A DNA stretch of 56,105 nucleotides from JANMEX01 sp031423755 (GTDB lineage Bacteria > Pseudomonadota > Alphaproteobacteria > Rhizobiales > Rhizobiaceae): the NCBI GenBank assembly GCA_031423755.1, contig JANPGC010000205.1:1-56105 (forward strand), given 5' to 3'. Every line of letters begins with the position of its first letter. Position 1 is the first letter of the stretch. Position numbers and translations under genes: made by a program. The notes beneath the pieces were generated by a model. The model saw only the letters and a list, made by a program, of their open reading frames with translations, did no database searches and was not told the origin of the DNA. Positions 17,452-26,152 of this stretch are shown piece after piece.

Positions 17452-18459
17452 CTACTCCGGATTTGAGCGGTCCAGACCCTTGAGATGACTCAGAACCGTC
17501 AATCTGGTGGTTTCTGCCGTCAGCAGCGCGACGAGTATGACAATGGCGAGAACGCCGGCATAACCGCCCCAGCCGATCGCGAAACTTCCGAAAAGCGCGG
17601 CTGCCTGGTCAGCTTCCGGCGTCGCGCGGTTGGCGGCCGACCACAGGCCGATGGCGACAAACAGCGCAAGCGCGGCCAACCCTCCTGCCAACGCGCCTTT
17701 GACGCCTGTCAGAAAGAAACGGCGGCTGAATTCGTTGGCAATGAAACGGCCTTCAGCGCCGACGAAATGCAGGACTTCAATGATGTGCCCGTTTCCCGAC
17801 ATGGCGCCGCGGGTGGCAAAAATGACCGCAAGAGCTGTCGCAGCCAGCACAAGGGACAGAACGACGAGACCGAAATAGACCGTTGTCTGCGCCATGGCGA
17901 CAAGGCGGTCTACCCAATTGCGGTGATCTTCCAGAACCGCTTGCGGCGTGGCGGCATTTATCGCTGTGCGCATGGCTGAAAAGTCGGGTGGGGATGACGG
18001 GTCAATCGTGATGATGACAAGGCGGGGCACAGGCAGGGCGTCAATGTCGAGACCCGCGCCAAGCCAAGGCTCCAACAGCCTGGCCGTTGCCTCCTTGTCG
18101 ACAATGCGCGCGTCGCGCACGCCGGAGAAACCGGCCACTTCTTTACGCACGGTTTCAAGCGCTGCTTCCATGTCCAGCCCCTCATCCGGCCTGATCTGGA
18201 TCGTTGCTTCGCGGGCGATCTGCAATTGCCAAGAGGCTGCCGAGTCCCGCACGACCGTTACCGCGCCCAAGGTGAGACAGGCCAGGAATGTCATGATCGC
18301 GATGACAAAGACCAGCGCTGTGGACGAAATGTTGCCGTTCGGCACGATAGGTGTCTGCCGGTCATCCATGCGGCCGAACATCCACCATTTCTGCACGCGC
18401 AGGCGGCGCATGTCTGTCGACTCTTCTGCTGATTTTTTGGCAGTTTTTTTGTCAGTCAT
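17452..18459 (-). CDS. ftsX: Cell division protein FtsX
   Basis: FtsX is the membrane permease half of the FtsEX complex, which couples ATP hydrolysis to peptidoglycan hydrolase activation at the septum. The 335-residue protein has an early helix (about res 45-70), a periplasmic loop with RDARIVDKEATARLLEPWLG, and three C-terminal helices (VYFGLVVLSLVLAATALAVIFAT, ALAGGLAALALFVAIGLW, YAGVLAIVILVALLT). The ATG at 18459 lies inside the end of ftsE (8-bp overlap), so translation is coupled. The N-terminal tail is long and Lys-rich. Confidence 0.93.
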   Translation of the reverse strand: MTDKKTAKKSAEESTDMRRLRVQKWWMFGRMDDRQTPIVPNGNISSTALVFVIAIMTFLACLTLGAVTVVRDSAASWQLQIAREATIQIRPDEGLDMEAALETVRKEVAGFSGVRDARIVDKEATARLLEPWLGAGLDIDALPVPRLVIITIDPSSPPDFSAMRTAINAATPQAVLEDHRNWVDRLVAMAQTTVYFGLVVLSLVLAATALAVIFATRGAMSGNGHIIEVLHFVGAEGRFIANEFSRRFFLTGVKGALAGGLAALALFVAIGLWSAANRATPEADQAAALFGSFAIGWGGYAGVLAIVILVALLTAETTRLTVLSHLKGLDRSNPE

Positions 18460-19111
18460 GGATTTCAAGCCGTCCGGCGTTGAGGATCATGCGCCGCGCC
18501 TCGACTTGATCCATCAGCGTCAGGTCGTGGGTGGCAATGACCACTGATGTGCCCGAACGGTTCAGCTCCATGAAAAGCCGCAGCAGGCGGCGGGCGAGTG
18601 GCGGGTCGACGTTGCCGGTCGGCTCGTCCGCCAGCAAGATTTCCGGCTGGTCGATCAGGGCGCGCGCGATTGCGGCACGCTGTTTCTCCCCGCCCGACAG
18701 GACAGGCGGGAGCACATGGATTCGGTCGCCAAGGCCGACCCATTTCAGAAGTTCCACAACGTCTTTGCGATAACTTGCCTCTTCCTTGCCGCGCACGCGA
18801 AGCGGCAGTGCAACATTTTCGTAAGTTGTAAGGTGGTCAAGCAGCCGGAAATCCTGGAACACCACCCCGACGCGGCGGCGCAGGAAGGGCAGTTCGGCAT
18901 TGGTGATGGTCGAAATGTCCTTGCCGAATGCGGTGATCAATCCGCGCGTCGGCTTCAGCGCCAGAAACAACAGGCGCAGCAGCGTCGTCTTGCCGGCACC
19001 TGAGGGGCCGGTCAGGAACTGGAATGACTTCGGCCTGACGTGGAACGAGACATCCTTGAGGATCTCCGGTCCCATGCCGTAGCGCAGCCCGACATTTTCA
19101 AAGCGGATCAC
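18452..19111 (-). CDS. ftsE: Cell division ATP-binding protein FtsE
   Basis: The 219-residue ABC ATPase has Walker A GPSGAGKT (35-42), Q-loop VFQDFRLL, signature LSGGEKQR (138-145), Walker B ILLADEP (158-164), D-loop NVD and switch His in VIATHDL. FVRLLDHLTTYENVALPL-like sequence after the Q loop is typical of FtsE. It is cytoplasmic and drives FtsX. It is divergent from the small membrane protein and hpt. Confidence 0.96.
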   Translation of the reverse strand: MIRFENVGLRYGMGPEILKDVSFHVRPKSFQFLTGPSGAGKTTLLRLLFLALKPTRGLITAFGKDISTITNAELPFLRRRVGVVFQDFRLLDHLTTYENVALPLRVRGKEEASYRKDVVELLKWVGLGDRIHVLPPVLSGGEKQRAAIARALIDQPEILLADEPTGNVDPPLARRLLRLFMELNRSGTSVVIATHDLTLMDQVEARRMILNAGRLEIHD

Positions 19112-19221
19112 TGAAAGCCTTTACCCTGCGTCGTTTGCCTCTGGCCGCGAATCGCCTGCGCATTTGGCAATATTTAACCAATCCCGTTTACCGGTCAGCA
19201 AGGATTGAGAAAAGGGCCGGA

Positions 19222-19506
19222 ATGATGGCAGCGCAAGCCATGACGCTGAATACGGACAGCGTCATTGATGCCGAGTTTGAAACGGTGCTGCCGGCCATGC
19301 GGACAGGGCCGGTTGTTGCCCGCACTGCTCATGTCTTTCCGGAGGCCGCGGATTCTGCGGATGACCTTTCGCTTTTGCGCGCCAATGATGCAGTGCCGCC
19401 GAAGAATGAACAGCCGGAGCAGTTGACGCCTGCCTTCCTGTTTTTCACCTTTGTTGCCGCACTTGCGGTTTTCTGGGTTTCCGGCGGACATGCGCTCCTG
19501 TATTGA
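19222..19506 (+). CDS. Small single-pass membrane protein of unknown function
   Basis: The predicted protein has 94 residues: a soluble, acidic N-terminal part and one C-terminal helix (TPAFLFFTFVAALAVFWVSGGHALLY), so it is probably tail-anchored in the inner membrane. I do not recognise a domain. I chose the ATG at 19222, which follows AAGGG; the frame is open back to a TTG at 19135. Its place between ftsE and hpt is where other rhizobia, from memory, carry a zinc-ribbon MJ0042/DUF3426 protein. No CxxC pair is present here, so this could be a shortened relic. Confidence 0.6.
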   Translation: MMAAQAMTLNTDSVIDAEFETVLPAMRTGPVVARTAHVFPEAADSADDLSLLRANDAVPPKNEQPEQLTPAFLFFTFVAALAVFWVSGGHALLY

Positions 19507-19533
19507 CTTCGCTTTCAAGCGGCAATTCAGGGG

Positions 19534-20082
19534 ATGGTGATGCACGTTGTCCGGGGGAAAAAAATCGACGTGCTGTTCAGCGCCTCGACGATTGCCATGC
19601 GCAATCTCGAACTGGCCAAAGACATTGCGGCGCATGACTATCATGATCTTCTGGTTATCTCGATCCTGAAAGGATCATTTGTGTTTGCCGCCGATCTCAT
19701 CCGCGCGATGCATGATGCGGGTCTTGCGCCGGAGGTCGAGTTCATCACGATTTCGAGCTATGGCGCGGGCACTGTTTCCGGCGAGGTCAAGGTTTTGCGC
19801 GACATCGACAATGATGTGCGCGGCCGCGACATTCTTTTGATCGACGACATTCTCGAATCAGGCAAGACGCTGAAATTCACCCGTGACATGATGCTGGCGC
19901 GCGGGGCGAAATCGGTTTCCGTCGCTGTTCTCCTCGACAAGAGCGTGCGCCGCCAGACGGATTTCAACGCGGATTATGTCGGCTTTGAATGCCCGGACTA
20001 TTTCGTGGTGGGATACGGCATGGACGTCGCCCATGCGTTCCGGGAATTGCCGTTCGTCGGCATAGTCACCGGCGACTCGTAG
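19534..20082 (+). CDS. hpt: Hypoxanthine phosphoribosyltransferase
   Basis: The 182-residue purine salvage enzyme condenses PRPP with hypoxanthine (and guanine) to IMP (GMP). The PRPP-binding loop ILLIDDILESGKT is at res 100-112. The flexible-loop ISSYGAGTVSGEVKVLRD and the base-binding VLLDKSVRRQTDFNADYVGFECPDYFVVGYGMD are typical. Two near starts exist: ATG at 19534 and ATG at 19540. The latter sits better behind AGGGG. Confidence 0.95.
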   Translation: MVMHVVRGKKIDVLFSASTIAMRNLELAKDIAAHDYHDLLVISILKGSFVFAADLIRAMHDAGLAPEVEFITISSYGAGTVSGEVKVLRDIDNDVRGRDILLIDDILESGKTLKFTRDMMLARGAKSVSVAVLLDKSVRRQTDFNADYVGFECPDYFVVGYGMDVAHAFRELPFVGIVTGDS

Positions 20083-20083
20083 G

Positions 20084-20219
20084 GCCTGGCTGAAAATCCA
20101 CTTTGATGGCCAACTGATGTGGTTTTCTGCGCTTCCGGTGCTCACATACAAGAGTATGCTCCGCTCCGGTTCTCGAAAACCGCACTATTTGACTCATCAA
20201 ACTGAATTTTGAGCCAGGC
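20084..20219. repeat. Long-palindrome dispersed repeat, copy A
   Basis: This is a 136-bp element right after hpt. The terminal arms GCCTGGCTGAAAAT and ATTTTGAGCCAGGC are complementary at 13 of 14 positions, and the inner arms (around TTTGATG...GGTTTTC) continue the pairing. The apex is CATAC AAGA GTATG, within the shared core GCTTCCGGTGCTCA...CTCCGCTCCGGTTCTC. Related copies are at 39976-40095 and 52295-52436. Bases 20220-20353 show nothing else except AT-rich sequence. Confidence 0.85.
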
Positions 20220-20353
20220 TATAACCCGCTGTTTTAATTACTATTTTTCAAATTTTTGATGTTGGTGTCGCGACAAAGACACCTCGGACAAGCCAAACTG
20301 CCGGACAGGCAGCGCTGTCCGGTTGATTCAGTCTTGGAAACAGGCGTGCGGCT

Positions 20354-21049
20354 TCACGAGGTGTTTGGTTGCATGCAGGCGTCAAGCGCGAGGCCGTGGC
20401 ATTCGCGCAGGATGTCGTCGATCTCGTGAATGGGGCGCTCGCGGTGGCCGGGCGGGGGGCCGGGTCGGAAGGGCGAGAGCCGGAAGCGCCTGCCGATTGC
20501 ATTGGCCTTGAGCGCCTGGTCGCGCCGTGCCCGCCAGCGGGCAAGACGCCGGGCCTGACGGGGCAGATCGTCGAGCGCGCCCTTGAGCGCATGGAGGCGG
20601 CGGAAAATTTGCTCCGGGCTGTCATCTTCGTCTGGCTCGATTTGCGGCCTTTGCGCAAACAACAGCGGTTCGAATCCGTCCAATGAGCGAATGTGTGGCA
20701 TCGGGCCAGTGGCAAATTCCGGGGTGCCCGTTGTGAAACGCTTGAGCGGATCGATCAGGAGAAAAGCGGGCATGTGCGCGGTGCCCTTGCGCGGCGGCAC
20801 TGAAAAGTCCGCAGGGGCGGGACGGGCCAAGCGTGATTTCAGCACAAGGCCGCGCGCGGCAATGATGACGAGACGGCGGACGGCGGATTCAGCGGGGCGC
20901 AGGACGAGGAGAATGGCACGGTAGAGGTGACCAGGAAGGGATGCCGTCGTTGCGCCATCGGCGATGCCGGCCATGGCGAACAGCGTGGCGATGATGCGCT
21001 GGAGCGCCTCGCTGTTGCGTTTGATTGCCAGTGGCCAGTCGAAACCCAT
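20354..21049 (-). CDS. Uncharacterised protein, paralogue A of an in-window pair
   Basis: The 231-residue product has no domain I recognise. It shares clear blocks with the protein at 55261-55971: an N-terminal amphipathic/hydrophobic segment, LRPAESAVRRL..IAARGL.LK, a central DPLK.F, LPRQARRLARW, FRPG.PPG and DD.LRECHGLA near the end. It is basic and probably mostly helical, with no signal peptide. The ATG at 21049 follows GAGGAA; a second ATG is one codon earlier. The open frame continues far upstream but into repeat sequence. Homologues in other rhizobia are, from memory, annotated only as hypothetical. Confidence 0.7.
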   Translation of the reverse strand: MGFDWPLAIKRNSEALQRIIATLFAMAGIADGATTASLPGHLYRAILLVLRPAESAVRRLVIIAARGLVLKSRLARPAPADFSVPPRKGTAHMPAFLLIDPLKRFTTGTPEFATGPMPHIRSLDGFEPLLFAQRPQIEPDEDDSPEQIFRRLHALKGALDDLPRQARRLARWRARRDQALKANAIGRRFRLSPFRPGPPPGHRERPIHEIDDILRECHGLALDACMQPNTS

Positions 21050-21052
21050 CAT

Positions 21053-21076
21053 TTCCTCATTTGAACATATGAGGAA
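21053..21076 (-). promoter_or_regulatory. Perfect 8-bp inverted repeat covering the ribosome-binding site of paralogue A
   Basis: On the minus strand, TTCCTCAT (21076-21069), an 8-base loop and ATGAGGAA (21060-21053) are followed at once by the tandem ATGs of the gene. The Shine-Dalgarno GAGGAA lies wholly inside the 3' arm, so folding would hide it. It could equally be a DNA operator. Confidence 0.55.
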
Positions 21077-21226
21077 CATGATGGGTTGATGTTTGGAAAT
21101 TGTCAAGAAGATGGTGTGAATATTTTCCTTGTTTTTGACACGCGGTTTCGATGTCCGGTGCTCCTGTCGCGGGAGGGCAGGGCAGCGGAACAGCGGTGTT
21201 TGAGATGCATTCCACGCGGTGCCGTC

Positions 21227-21268
21227 ATTCCGGACAAGCGCAGCGCAGATCCGGAATCCAGAGCGCCG
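21227..21268 (-). repeat. GCTCTGGATTCCGGG-type intergenic repeat, copy 1 (inverted)
   Basis: ATTCCGGA ... TCCGGAAT encloses a GC-rich stretch and ends with CCAGAGCGCC. It is inverted relative to copies 2 and 3 below. It lies in the 558-bp gap between paralogue A and the DUF4175 gene. Confidence 0.7.
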
Positions 21269-21346
21269 AGGTTGGAAGGCTTGGCGCGACGGTCGGGCGT
21301 GGATGACGTTTATGTGTCTGAGTTTGTTGAAAACTATCCCGCGTTG

Positions 21347-21382
21347 GTGCTCTGGGTTCCGCTTCGCGGCCCCGGAAAGACG
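21347..21382 (+). repeat. GCTCTGGATTCCGGG-type intergenic repeat, copy 2
   Basis: GTGCTCTGGGTTCCGCTTCGCGGCCCCGGAAAGACG shares its core (GTTCCGC...GCGGCCCCGGAAAGACG, in two blocks) with the copies at 21506 and 55112. It is a shorter version lacking the internal ATTCCGG. Confidence 0.7.
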
Positions 21383-21505
21383 TCCGAACGGGATGTTTTG
21401 TCCTGCAATGACGGAACCGCGCTGAGTTTCGAGCAAAATCTCATCCGGCTCCGCCTGCCCAGAATTTTGGCATGTCCAGTCGCAGCGCTCTACCTTTTGA
21501 GGTGG

Positions 21506-21547
21506 GCGCTCTGGATTCCGGGTTCCGCTCTGCGGCCCCGGAAAGAC
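21506..21547 (+). repeat. GCTCTGGATTCCGGG-type intergenic repeat, copy 3
   Basis: The 42-bp copy begins GCGCTCTGGATTCCGGG and ends GGCCCCGGAAAGACG. It is nearly identical to 55112-55154. A further hairpin CCCCTCT...AGAGGGG follows at about 21571-21594 near the end of the DUF4175 gene. The remainder of 21077-21608 holds no credible gene. Confidence 0.75.
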
Positions 21548-21608
21548 GGCGCACCTGGCCATGTGCGAAGCCCCTCTCCCCGGAGGGTAGAGGGGGAAGG
21601 GGTGGTGG

Positions 21609-24119
21609 TTACTCGAACTTCAGCAGACGTTCCAGATAGCTCTTTTCCGCTTCGGGGCTGAGCGCATCGCCGAGGCGCTTGCGGATGGCTTCGAGGATTT
21701 CGCGGGCGCGCTGGACGTCTATTTCGTCGGGCACCTTGGTGGACTGGCCCAGGTCCGGCCCTTCGGTGGCGCGGGGGCGGCCGAGCGGGTCGCGGTCGTT
21801 GGGGCCGCGTCTGCCGCCGGGCTGCTGCCCGCCGCCCTGTTCGCCCATCGCCTGCTTCATCTGGTCCATCATGCTCTCGGCACCCTTGCGCAGCGAATCC
21901 AGCGCATCCGATTGATCGCCGGTGGCTTCGCCTGCATTGCCTTCACCCAGCTTCTTGCCGGCGCGGCCCATGGACTCGCCTGCGTCTGACAATTCCTGTC
22001 CCGGATCAAGGCCAAGGCCCTTCAGCCCTTCCATCATGTCATTGAGGCGCTTGCCAAGGTCATTCTGACGGCGGGCAAGTTCTCCGGTGCCGTTGCCTTC
22101 GCCCGGCTGCGTGCCTTGGCCGTTTTGCCCTTCCTGGCCCTGACCTTGCTCGCCACCCTTCTGCTGGCCACCATCGCCCTGATCGCCGCGTTCGCGGCCC
22201 TTCTGGTAGGTGTCGTCGAGGAGCTTCTTCTGGTCGCGCAGCATCTTTCCAAGCTCGTTGAGCTTGCCCTCCATCTGCGACTGGCCCTCGCCGCCCTTCT
22301 TGCCTTTGCGGGCCTGGAGGTTGTTCATCATTTCGTTCAGCTGTGACAGCAGCTGTTTTGCCTGATCCTTCGCGCCCTGCTTTGCCAGATCCTCAAGCTT
22401 GTCGAGCATCTTGTCGAGGTCGGACTGGCGCAGTTCCTGGCTGTCCTTGTTTTCTTGCGCAGTCTGCGGATTTTTCTCGGCCTCTTGCGCAAGCTGTTTC
22501 ATATATTCGTTCATCGCCTGACGCAGTTCCTGCATCAGCTTCTCGATTTCCTTGTCAGTTGCGCCATTCTCCAGTGCCTGCGCCAGCTTCTCCTGCGCCT
22601 GCTTCAAGCGGCGCTGTGCGTCGGACATGGCGCTCTTGTCGATTTCCTTGGCGATTTCCCAAAGATAGGCGACGACCTCGCGCAACTGGTCGTCGGTTTT
22701 GGCACTTGCAAGGCGGGTGCGGGCGGTTTTGATGCCGAGGAAATGGCTGGCGTTACGGATCGTGTCGTCGGGCCGGATCATCAGCGCGTCGAGATAATCC
22801 AAGACCAGCGGCTTGTCGTTTGCATTGCGGGCGAGGAGGCGGCGGTCTTCCTGCAGCGCGCGGGACAGCGAGTTGGCGAAATAATATTCGGGCAACTGAT
22901 AGGTTTTTGTTTCACTTGCCGCCGCTTGGCCCGCGCCATCTTGAGCATGCAGCGTGATTGCAAACGATCCGCCGGCAAGCGGGTGTTCGGTGAGGTCCTT
23001 GTTGGTTTTGGCTGCGCCGTCGCCGGTGCTTTTGCGCGGTATCGACAGGGCAAGGTCCGGCATCTCAAATAGCGGACGGGCATCGGGCGCGGTTTCCGTT
23101 GGCGCAAATTTCGCCACGGATTTGACCGCGCCATAATCGTCGGTGATCTTGTAGGTCAGGCTCAGCGTGCCCTTGGCATCGGCAGTCGGATCGGCGGTGA
23201 AGGCGATGGCTGGCGGCCTGTCGGCGATGATCTTGAAGGCCCAAGCCGCCATGGTCTGGCCGGAGCCTTGCAGCGTGACTGCCCCGTCGCTGGCCAGAAC
23301 GCCCTTGAGAACCTTGCCGGAAACGGCGGCAGTGGCTGGCGTTGCGGCTGGCAGCGGCGCGGCCATAGGCTTGCCGTCCGCCAGAAGCGCAAATTCTCCG
23401 GCCGCCTCGCTGCCGATGCGGATGGTCAGTTCGGAGTTTTCCGGCACAGTTATGACCTGTCCGGCGTCCTGACTGAGGTTTGACAGAAACAGCGGCGCCT
23501 TGCCGGTGTAACGCGGCGGTGTCACCCATGCGTCGATGCGCGGCGGTACCGGCGGGATGGCGGCAGGGCCGGTCCAGATGTCGGAGATTTTGCCGCCGAA
23601 GCTGCCTTGTGAAAAAGCGAAGGCGACAAACAGGCCGAGCGCGGGCAGGGCGCGCAGGGCAAACCGGTCGTGATCAAAGGTGCGAGGCGCAGGATTGGCT
23701 GACTGGATGCCGCCCAGACTTTCAGCCATCCGCCGCTGATGCTCGCGCCATAAAGCATTGGCAAAATCATCCGGCGTTCCTGCCAGACGGTCAGTCTGCA
23801 CACCTATGGGCTGGTGGTTGAGCGTGTTGGCCGCCTCGATGCGGGCGTCAATGTCGTGGCTTGAGGGCGTTCTGAATTTTCGCAGTGGCCACAGGCTAAT
23901 GAGGAATGAAAGGCCAAGGACAGCGACAAAAGCAAAGCGAACCGTGTCAGGAACCGAGCGGAACAGGCCGAACCAGGAGAGTGTCAAAACGGCAGATGCG
24001 GCGATTATCGCGGGCAGAACAAGCGGCCACAGCCGTTCAAACAGAATGGACAACCCTGTCACCAGCCGGACGCGCGTCAGGCTTGGCAGGGGGTCGTCGC
24101 TGATTTGGCCCATGCTCAT
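21609..24119 (-). CDS. DUF4175/TIGR02302-type low-complexity membrane protein
   Basis: The 836-residue protein is found widely in alphaproteobacteria and has no known function. It has two N-terminal membrane helices (about res 28-90), a third near res 165, a beta-rich central part likely in the periplasm (PPRIDAWVTPPRYTGKAPLFL..., DYGAVKSVAKF), a coiled-coil-rich segment (about 510-640) and a Gln/Gly/Glu low-complexity tail (GQGQEGQNGQGTQPGEGNG). The C-terminus returns to conserved sequence (VDEIDVQRAREILEAIRKRL-like). The start was taken at the ATG at 24119; 24113 is equally good. It is next to lysA, as in other rhizobia. Confidence 0.85.
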   Translation of the reverse strand: MSMGQISDDPLPSLTRVRLVTGLSILFERLWPLVLPAIIAASAVLTLSWFGLFRSVPDTVRFAFVAVLGLSFLISLWPLRKFRTPSSHDIDARIEAANTLNHQPIGVQTDRLAGTPDDFANALWREHQRRMAESLGGIQSANPAPRTFDHDRFALRALPALGLFVAFAFSQGSFGGKISDIWTGPAAIPPVPPRIDAWVTPPRYTGKAPLFLSNLSQDAGQVITVPENSELTIRIGSEAAGEFALLADGKPMAAPLPAATPATAAVSGKVLKGVLASDGAVTLQGSGQTMAAWAFKIIADRPPAIAFTADPTADAKGTLSLTYKITDDYGAVKSVAKFAPTETAPDARPLFEMPDLALSIPRKSTGDGAAKTNKDLTEHPLAGGSFAITLHAQDGAGQAAASETKTYQLPEYYFANSLSRALQEDRRLLARNANDKPLVLDYLDALMIRPDDTIRNASHFLGIKTARTRLASAKTDDQLREVVAYLWEIAKEIDKSAMSDAQRRLKQAQEKLAQALENGATDKEIEKLMQELRQAMNEYMKQLAQEAEKNPQTAQENKDSQELRQSDLDKMLDKLEDLAKQGAKDQAKQLLSQLNEMMNNLQARKGKKGGEGQSQMEGKLNELGKMLRDQKKLLDDTYQKGRERGDQGDGGQQKGGEQGQGQEGQNGQGTQPGEGNGTGELARRQNDLGKRLNDMMEGLKGLGLDPGQELSDAGESMGRAGKKLGEGNAGEATGDQSDALDSLRKGAESMMDQMKQAMGEQGGGQQPGGRRGPNDRDPLGRPRATEGPDLGQSTKVPDEIDVQRAREILEAIRKRLGDALSPEAEKSYLERLLKFE

Positions 24120-24193
24120 TGACACCAAGATAGCAGGCTTCGTGGCAAAGGCGAGGCGTGACAAATAAATGTGATTGACGAAGTGTTTGAGAG

Positions 24194-25459
24194 TTAAAGC
24201 CAGTCCGGAACTGAATCGAGGCCAATCAACTCCTCATAGCTCTGTCTTGGCCGGATGACGTGAAACTTGTCGCCGTTCACCAGCACTTCGGGCACCAACA
24301 ATCTCGTGTTGTAGGTTCCCGCCTGAACCGCGCCATAGGCACCGGCGGAGCTGACCGACAGGAGATCGCCTTGCTCGGGCAGTTCCATTTCGCGGTCGAG
24401 CGCCAAATAGTCGCCCGTCTCGCAGACCGGGCCGACGATGTCGGCCGTGATGCGCGGGGCGTTGACGTTTGGTTCGACGACCGGGTGGATGTCGTGGTGG
24501 GCCTCGTAAAGGGTCGGGCGGATGAGGTCGTTCATTGCCGCATCGACGATTACGAAATTCTTGTGGTCGCCGCCCTTTACATACAGCACCGAGGTGATGA
24601 GGACACCGGCGTTGCCGACGATGAGGCGGCCGGGTTCGCAGATGACTTTGAGGCCCGTGCCAGCGGCGTGTTTGCGCACGATCTCTCCGTAGGCTTGCGG
24701 GAGCGGTGGCGGCTCATTGTCCATGCGGTAGGGGATGCCGAGGCCGCCGCCGAAATCGATATGGCTGATGGCGTGGCCGTCTTCGCGCAAGGTCAGCGCC
24801 AGCGCTGTGAGCAGTTTGATGGCTTCATCGAACGGCTCAAGGTCTATGATCTGGCTGCCGATATGCATGTCGATGCCGACCGCCTTGACGCCGGGCAGTT
24901 CGGCGGCGCGGGCATATGCTTGGCGCGCCTCATCGTAGGGAATGCCGAACTTGTTTTCCTTCTTGCCGGTGGAAATCTTCTTGTGGGTGCGCGCGTCCAC
25001 ATCCGGATTGATGCGGATCGAGACCGGGGCGACCTTGCCTGCGTCAAAGGCGCGGGCAGAAAGGAGTTCGAGTTCAGGGCGGGACTCGACGTTGAAGCAG
25101 TGAATGCCGGCAGCCAGCGCAAAATCCATCTCCCGCGCGGTCTTGCCGACGCCGGAGAACACGATTTTGGAAGGTGGAATGCCTCCTGCCAAGGCGCGGC
25201 GGAGCTCACCTTCGGAGACGACATCCGCGCCTGCGCCAAGCTTGGCCAATGTCTTGATGACGGCCTGGTTGGAGTTTGCCTTCATCGCGTAGCAAACGAG
25301 CGCATCGAGGCCCTTGAGACCGTCGGAAAAGACGCGGAAATGGCGTTCGAGCGTGGCGGTGGAATAGAGATAGAAGGGCGTGCCGACAGCTGCGGCGATG
25401 GCCGGGACGGGCACGTCTTCGGCGTGAAGCACGCCATCGCGGTATTGGAAATGGTTCAC
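24194..25459 (-). CDS. lysA: Diaminopimelate decarboxylase
   Basis: LysA decarboxylates meso-diaminopimelate to L-lysine, the last step of the pathway. The 421-residue PLP enzyme has the Schiff-base lysine K60 in CYAMKANSN, GADVVSEGELRRAL, HIGSQI, the phosphate-binding DFGGGLGIPY, CEPGRLIVGNAG and the catalytic GPVCETGD. The best start is GTG at 25459 (encoding MNHFQYRDG), because the upstream open frame overlaps the lipoprotein gene. The lipoprotein and argH are upstream on the same strand, an order kept in many rhizobia. Confidence 0.96.
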   Translation of the reverse strand: MNHFQYRDGVLHAEDVPVPAIAAAVGTPFYLYSTATLERHFRVFSDGLKGLDALVCYAMKANSNQAVIKTLAKLGAGADVVSEGELRRALAGGIPPSKIVFSGVGKTAREMDFALAAGIHCFNVESRPELELLSARAFDAGKVAPVSIRINPDVDARTHKKISTGKKENKFGIPYDEARQAYARAAELPGVKAVGIDMHIGSQIIDLEPFDEAIKLLTALALTLREDGHAISHIDFGGGLGIPYRMDNEPPPLPQAYGEIVRKHAAGTGLKVICEPGRLIVGNAGVLITSVLYVKGGDHKNFVIVDAAMNDLIRPTLYEAHHDIHPVVEPNVNAPRITADIVGPVCETGDYLALDREMELPEQGDLLSVSSAGAYGAVQAGTYNTRLLVPEVLVNGDKFHVIRPRQSYEELIGLDSVPDWL

Positions 25460-25484
25460 GGGAGATGCCTGAGCTTGCGCAGAA

Positions 25485-25661
25485 TTACTTGATGAGGCCG
25501 TCGAGGATGAACGGCTTGTCTTCGACTTGCTGCGCTTTTTGGTCAGCAGAAGCCGGGTTGGCCACAGCGGATGGCGCTTCCAGCGGGGCACGGCGGCCGC
25601 AGGCGGTGAGGGAGGCAATCATCATCAGCGTGGCTAGGGAAATGGTCAGAAGGCGGGCCAT
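25485..25661 (-). CDS. Small lipoprotein, LptM-like
   Basis: The 58-residue protein starts MARLLTISLATLMMIASLTACGRRAPLEAP. This is a lipoprotein signal peptide with lipobox LTAC, and the short C-terminal part has the GxxxPLxxP-like start of the LptM/LPAM family. In enterobacteria LptM helps mature the LptDE LPS translocon; the same role here is inference. It sits 25 bp before lysA. The longer upstream frame lacks signal-peptide logic and is not used. Confidence 0.8.
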   Translation of the reverse strand: MARLLTISLATLMMIASLTACGRRAPLEAPSAVANPASADQKAQQVEDKPFILDGLIK

Positions 25662-25730
25662 GTCTGCTCCGGGAATTCGGGTTTGAGATGTCACATAGTG
25701 GAAAATCACTGAAGTGACCACCCTTGGATG

Positions 25731-26141
25731 TTATTGAAACAGATCCGTTGGCACGCATTGCAGCCCGAGGTGTTGCTGCATGTACGCGTAATCCCGGTCA
25801 TTGTGCAGCAAGTGAGCGTTTGTCTCAATGCACCACGTGCCGATCAGCAGATCAATCGTGCTGCGGATGGTGATCCCTTTGGATCGCAAGATGCGATAAT
25901 TGCGAGCGGCAACAATCGAAAGCTCGTGGCCACCGATGTCCGCAAGTTCGAAGGCCTCAAGCTGCTGCTCGAGCCGCGTTGCGACTGCTTCCGTGGGAAC
26001 ACCCAACAAAAGTTCGGCCAACGTCAAATCAGGTAACAAGACATTGTCTTTGTTGAGAGCTCGTTCAAGTGCACGGATATGCCCTGCGTCAACACCGCGA
26101 AAGTAGTCGATCCAAACGCTGGTATCGACAAGGACATTCAT
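25731..26141 (-). CDS. vapC: VapC-type PIN-domain ribonuclease toxin
   Basis: The 136-residue PIN protein starts MNVLVDTSVWIDYFRG. The acidic active-site set is visible as D6, E43 (LAELLLG), D97 (STIDLLIG) and D115/D117 (HNDRDY). VapC toxins cut RNA in a Mg2+-dependent way and are neutralised by the partner VapB. The gene follows vapB by 11 bp. A start at 26156 would overlap vapB. All catalytic residues are intact, so the toxin is probably functional. Confidence 0.92.
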   Translation of the reverse strand: MNVLVDTSVWIDYFRGVDAGHIRALERALNKDNVLLPDLTLAELLLGVPTEAVATRLEQQLEAFELADIGGHELSIVAARNYRILRSKGITIRSTIDLLIGTWCIETNAHLLHNDRDYAYMQQHLGLQCVPTDLFQ

Positions 26142-26152
26142 GGTTGGGGCAA

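Noticed and set aside
24260..25492. 410-codon plus-strand open frame across lysA
   Set aside because: Antisense to a complete, motif-rich lysA; the protein has no recognisable domain.
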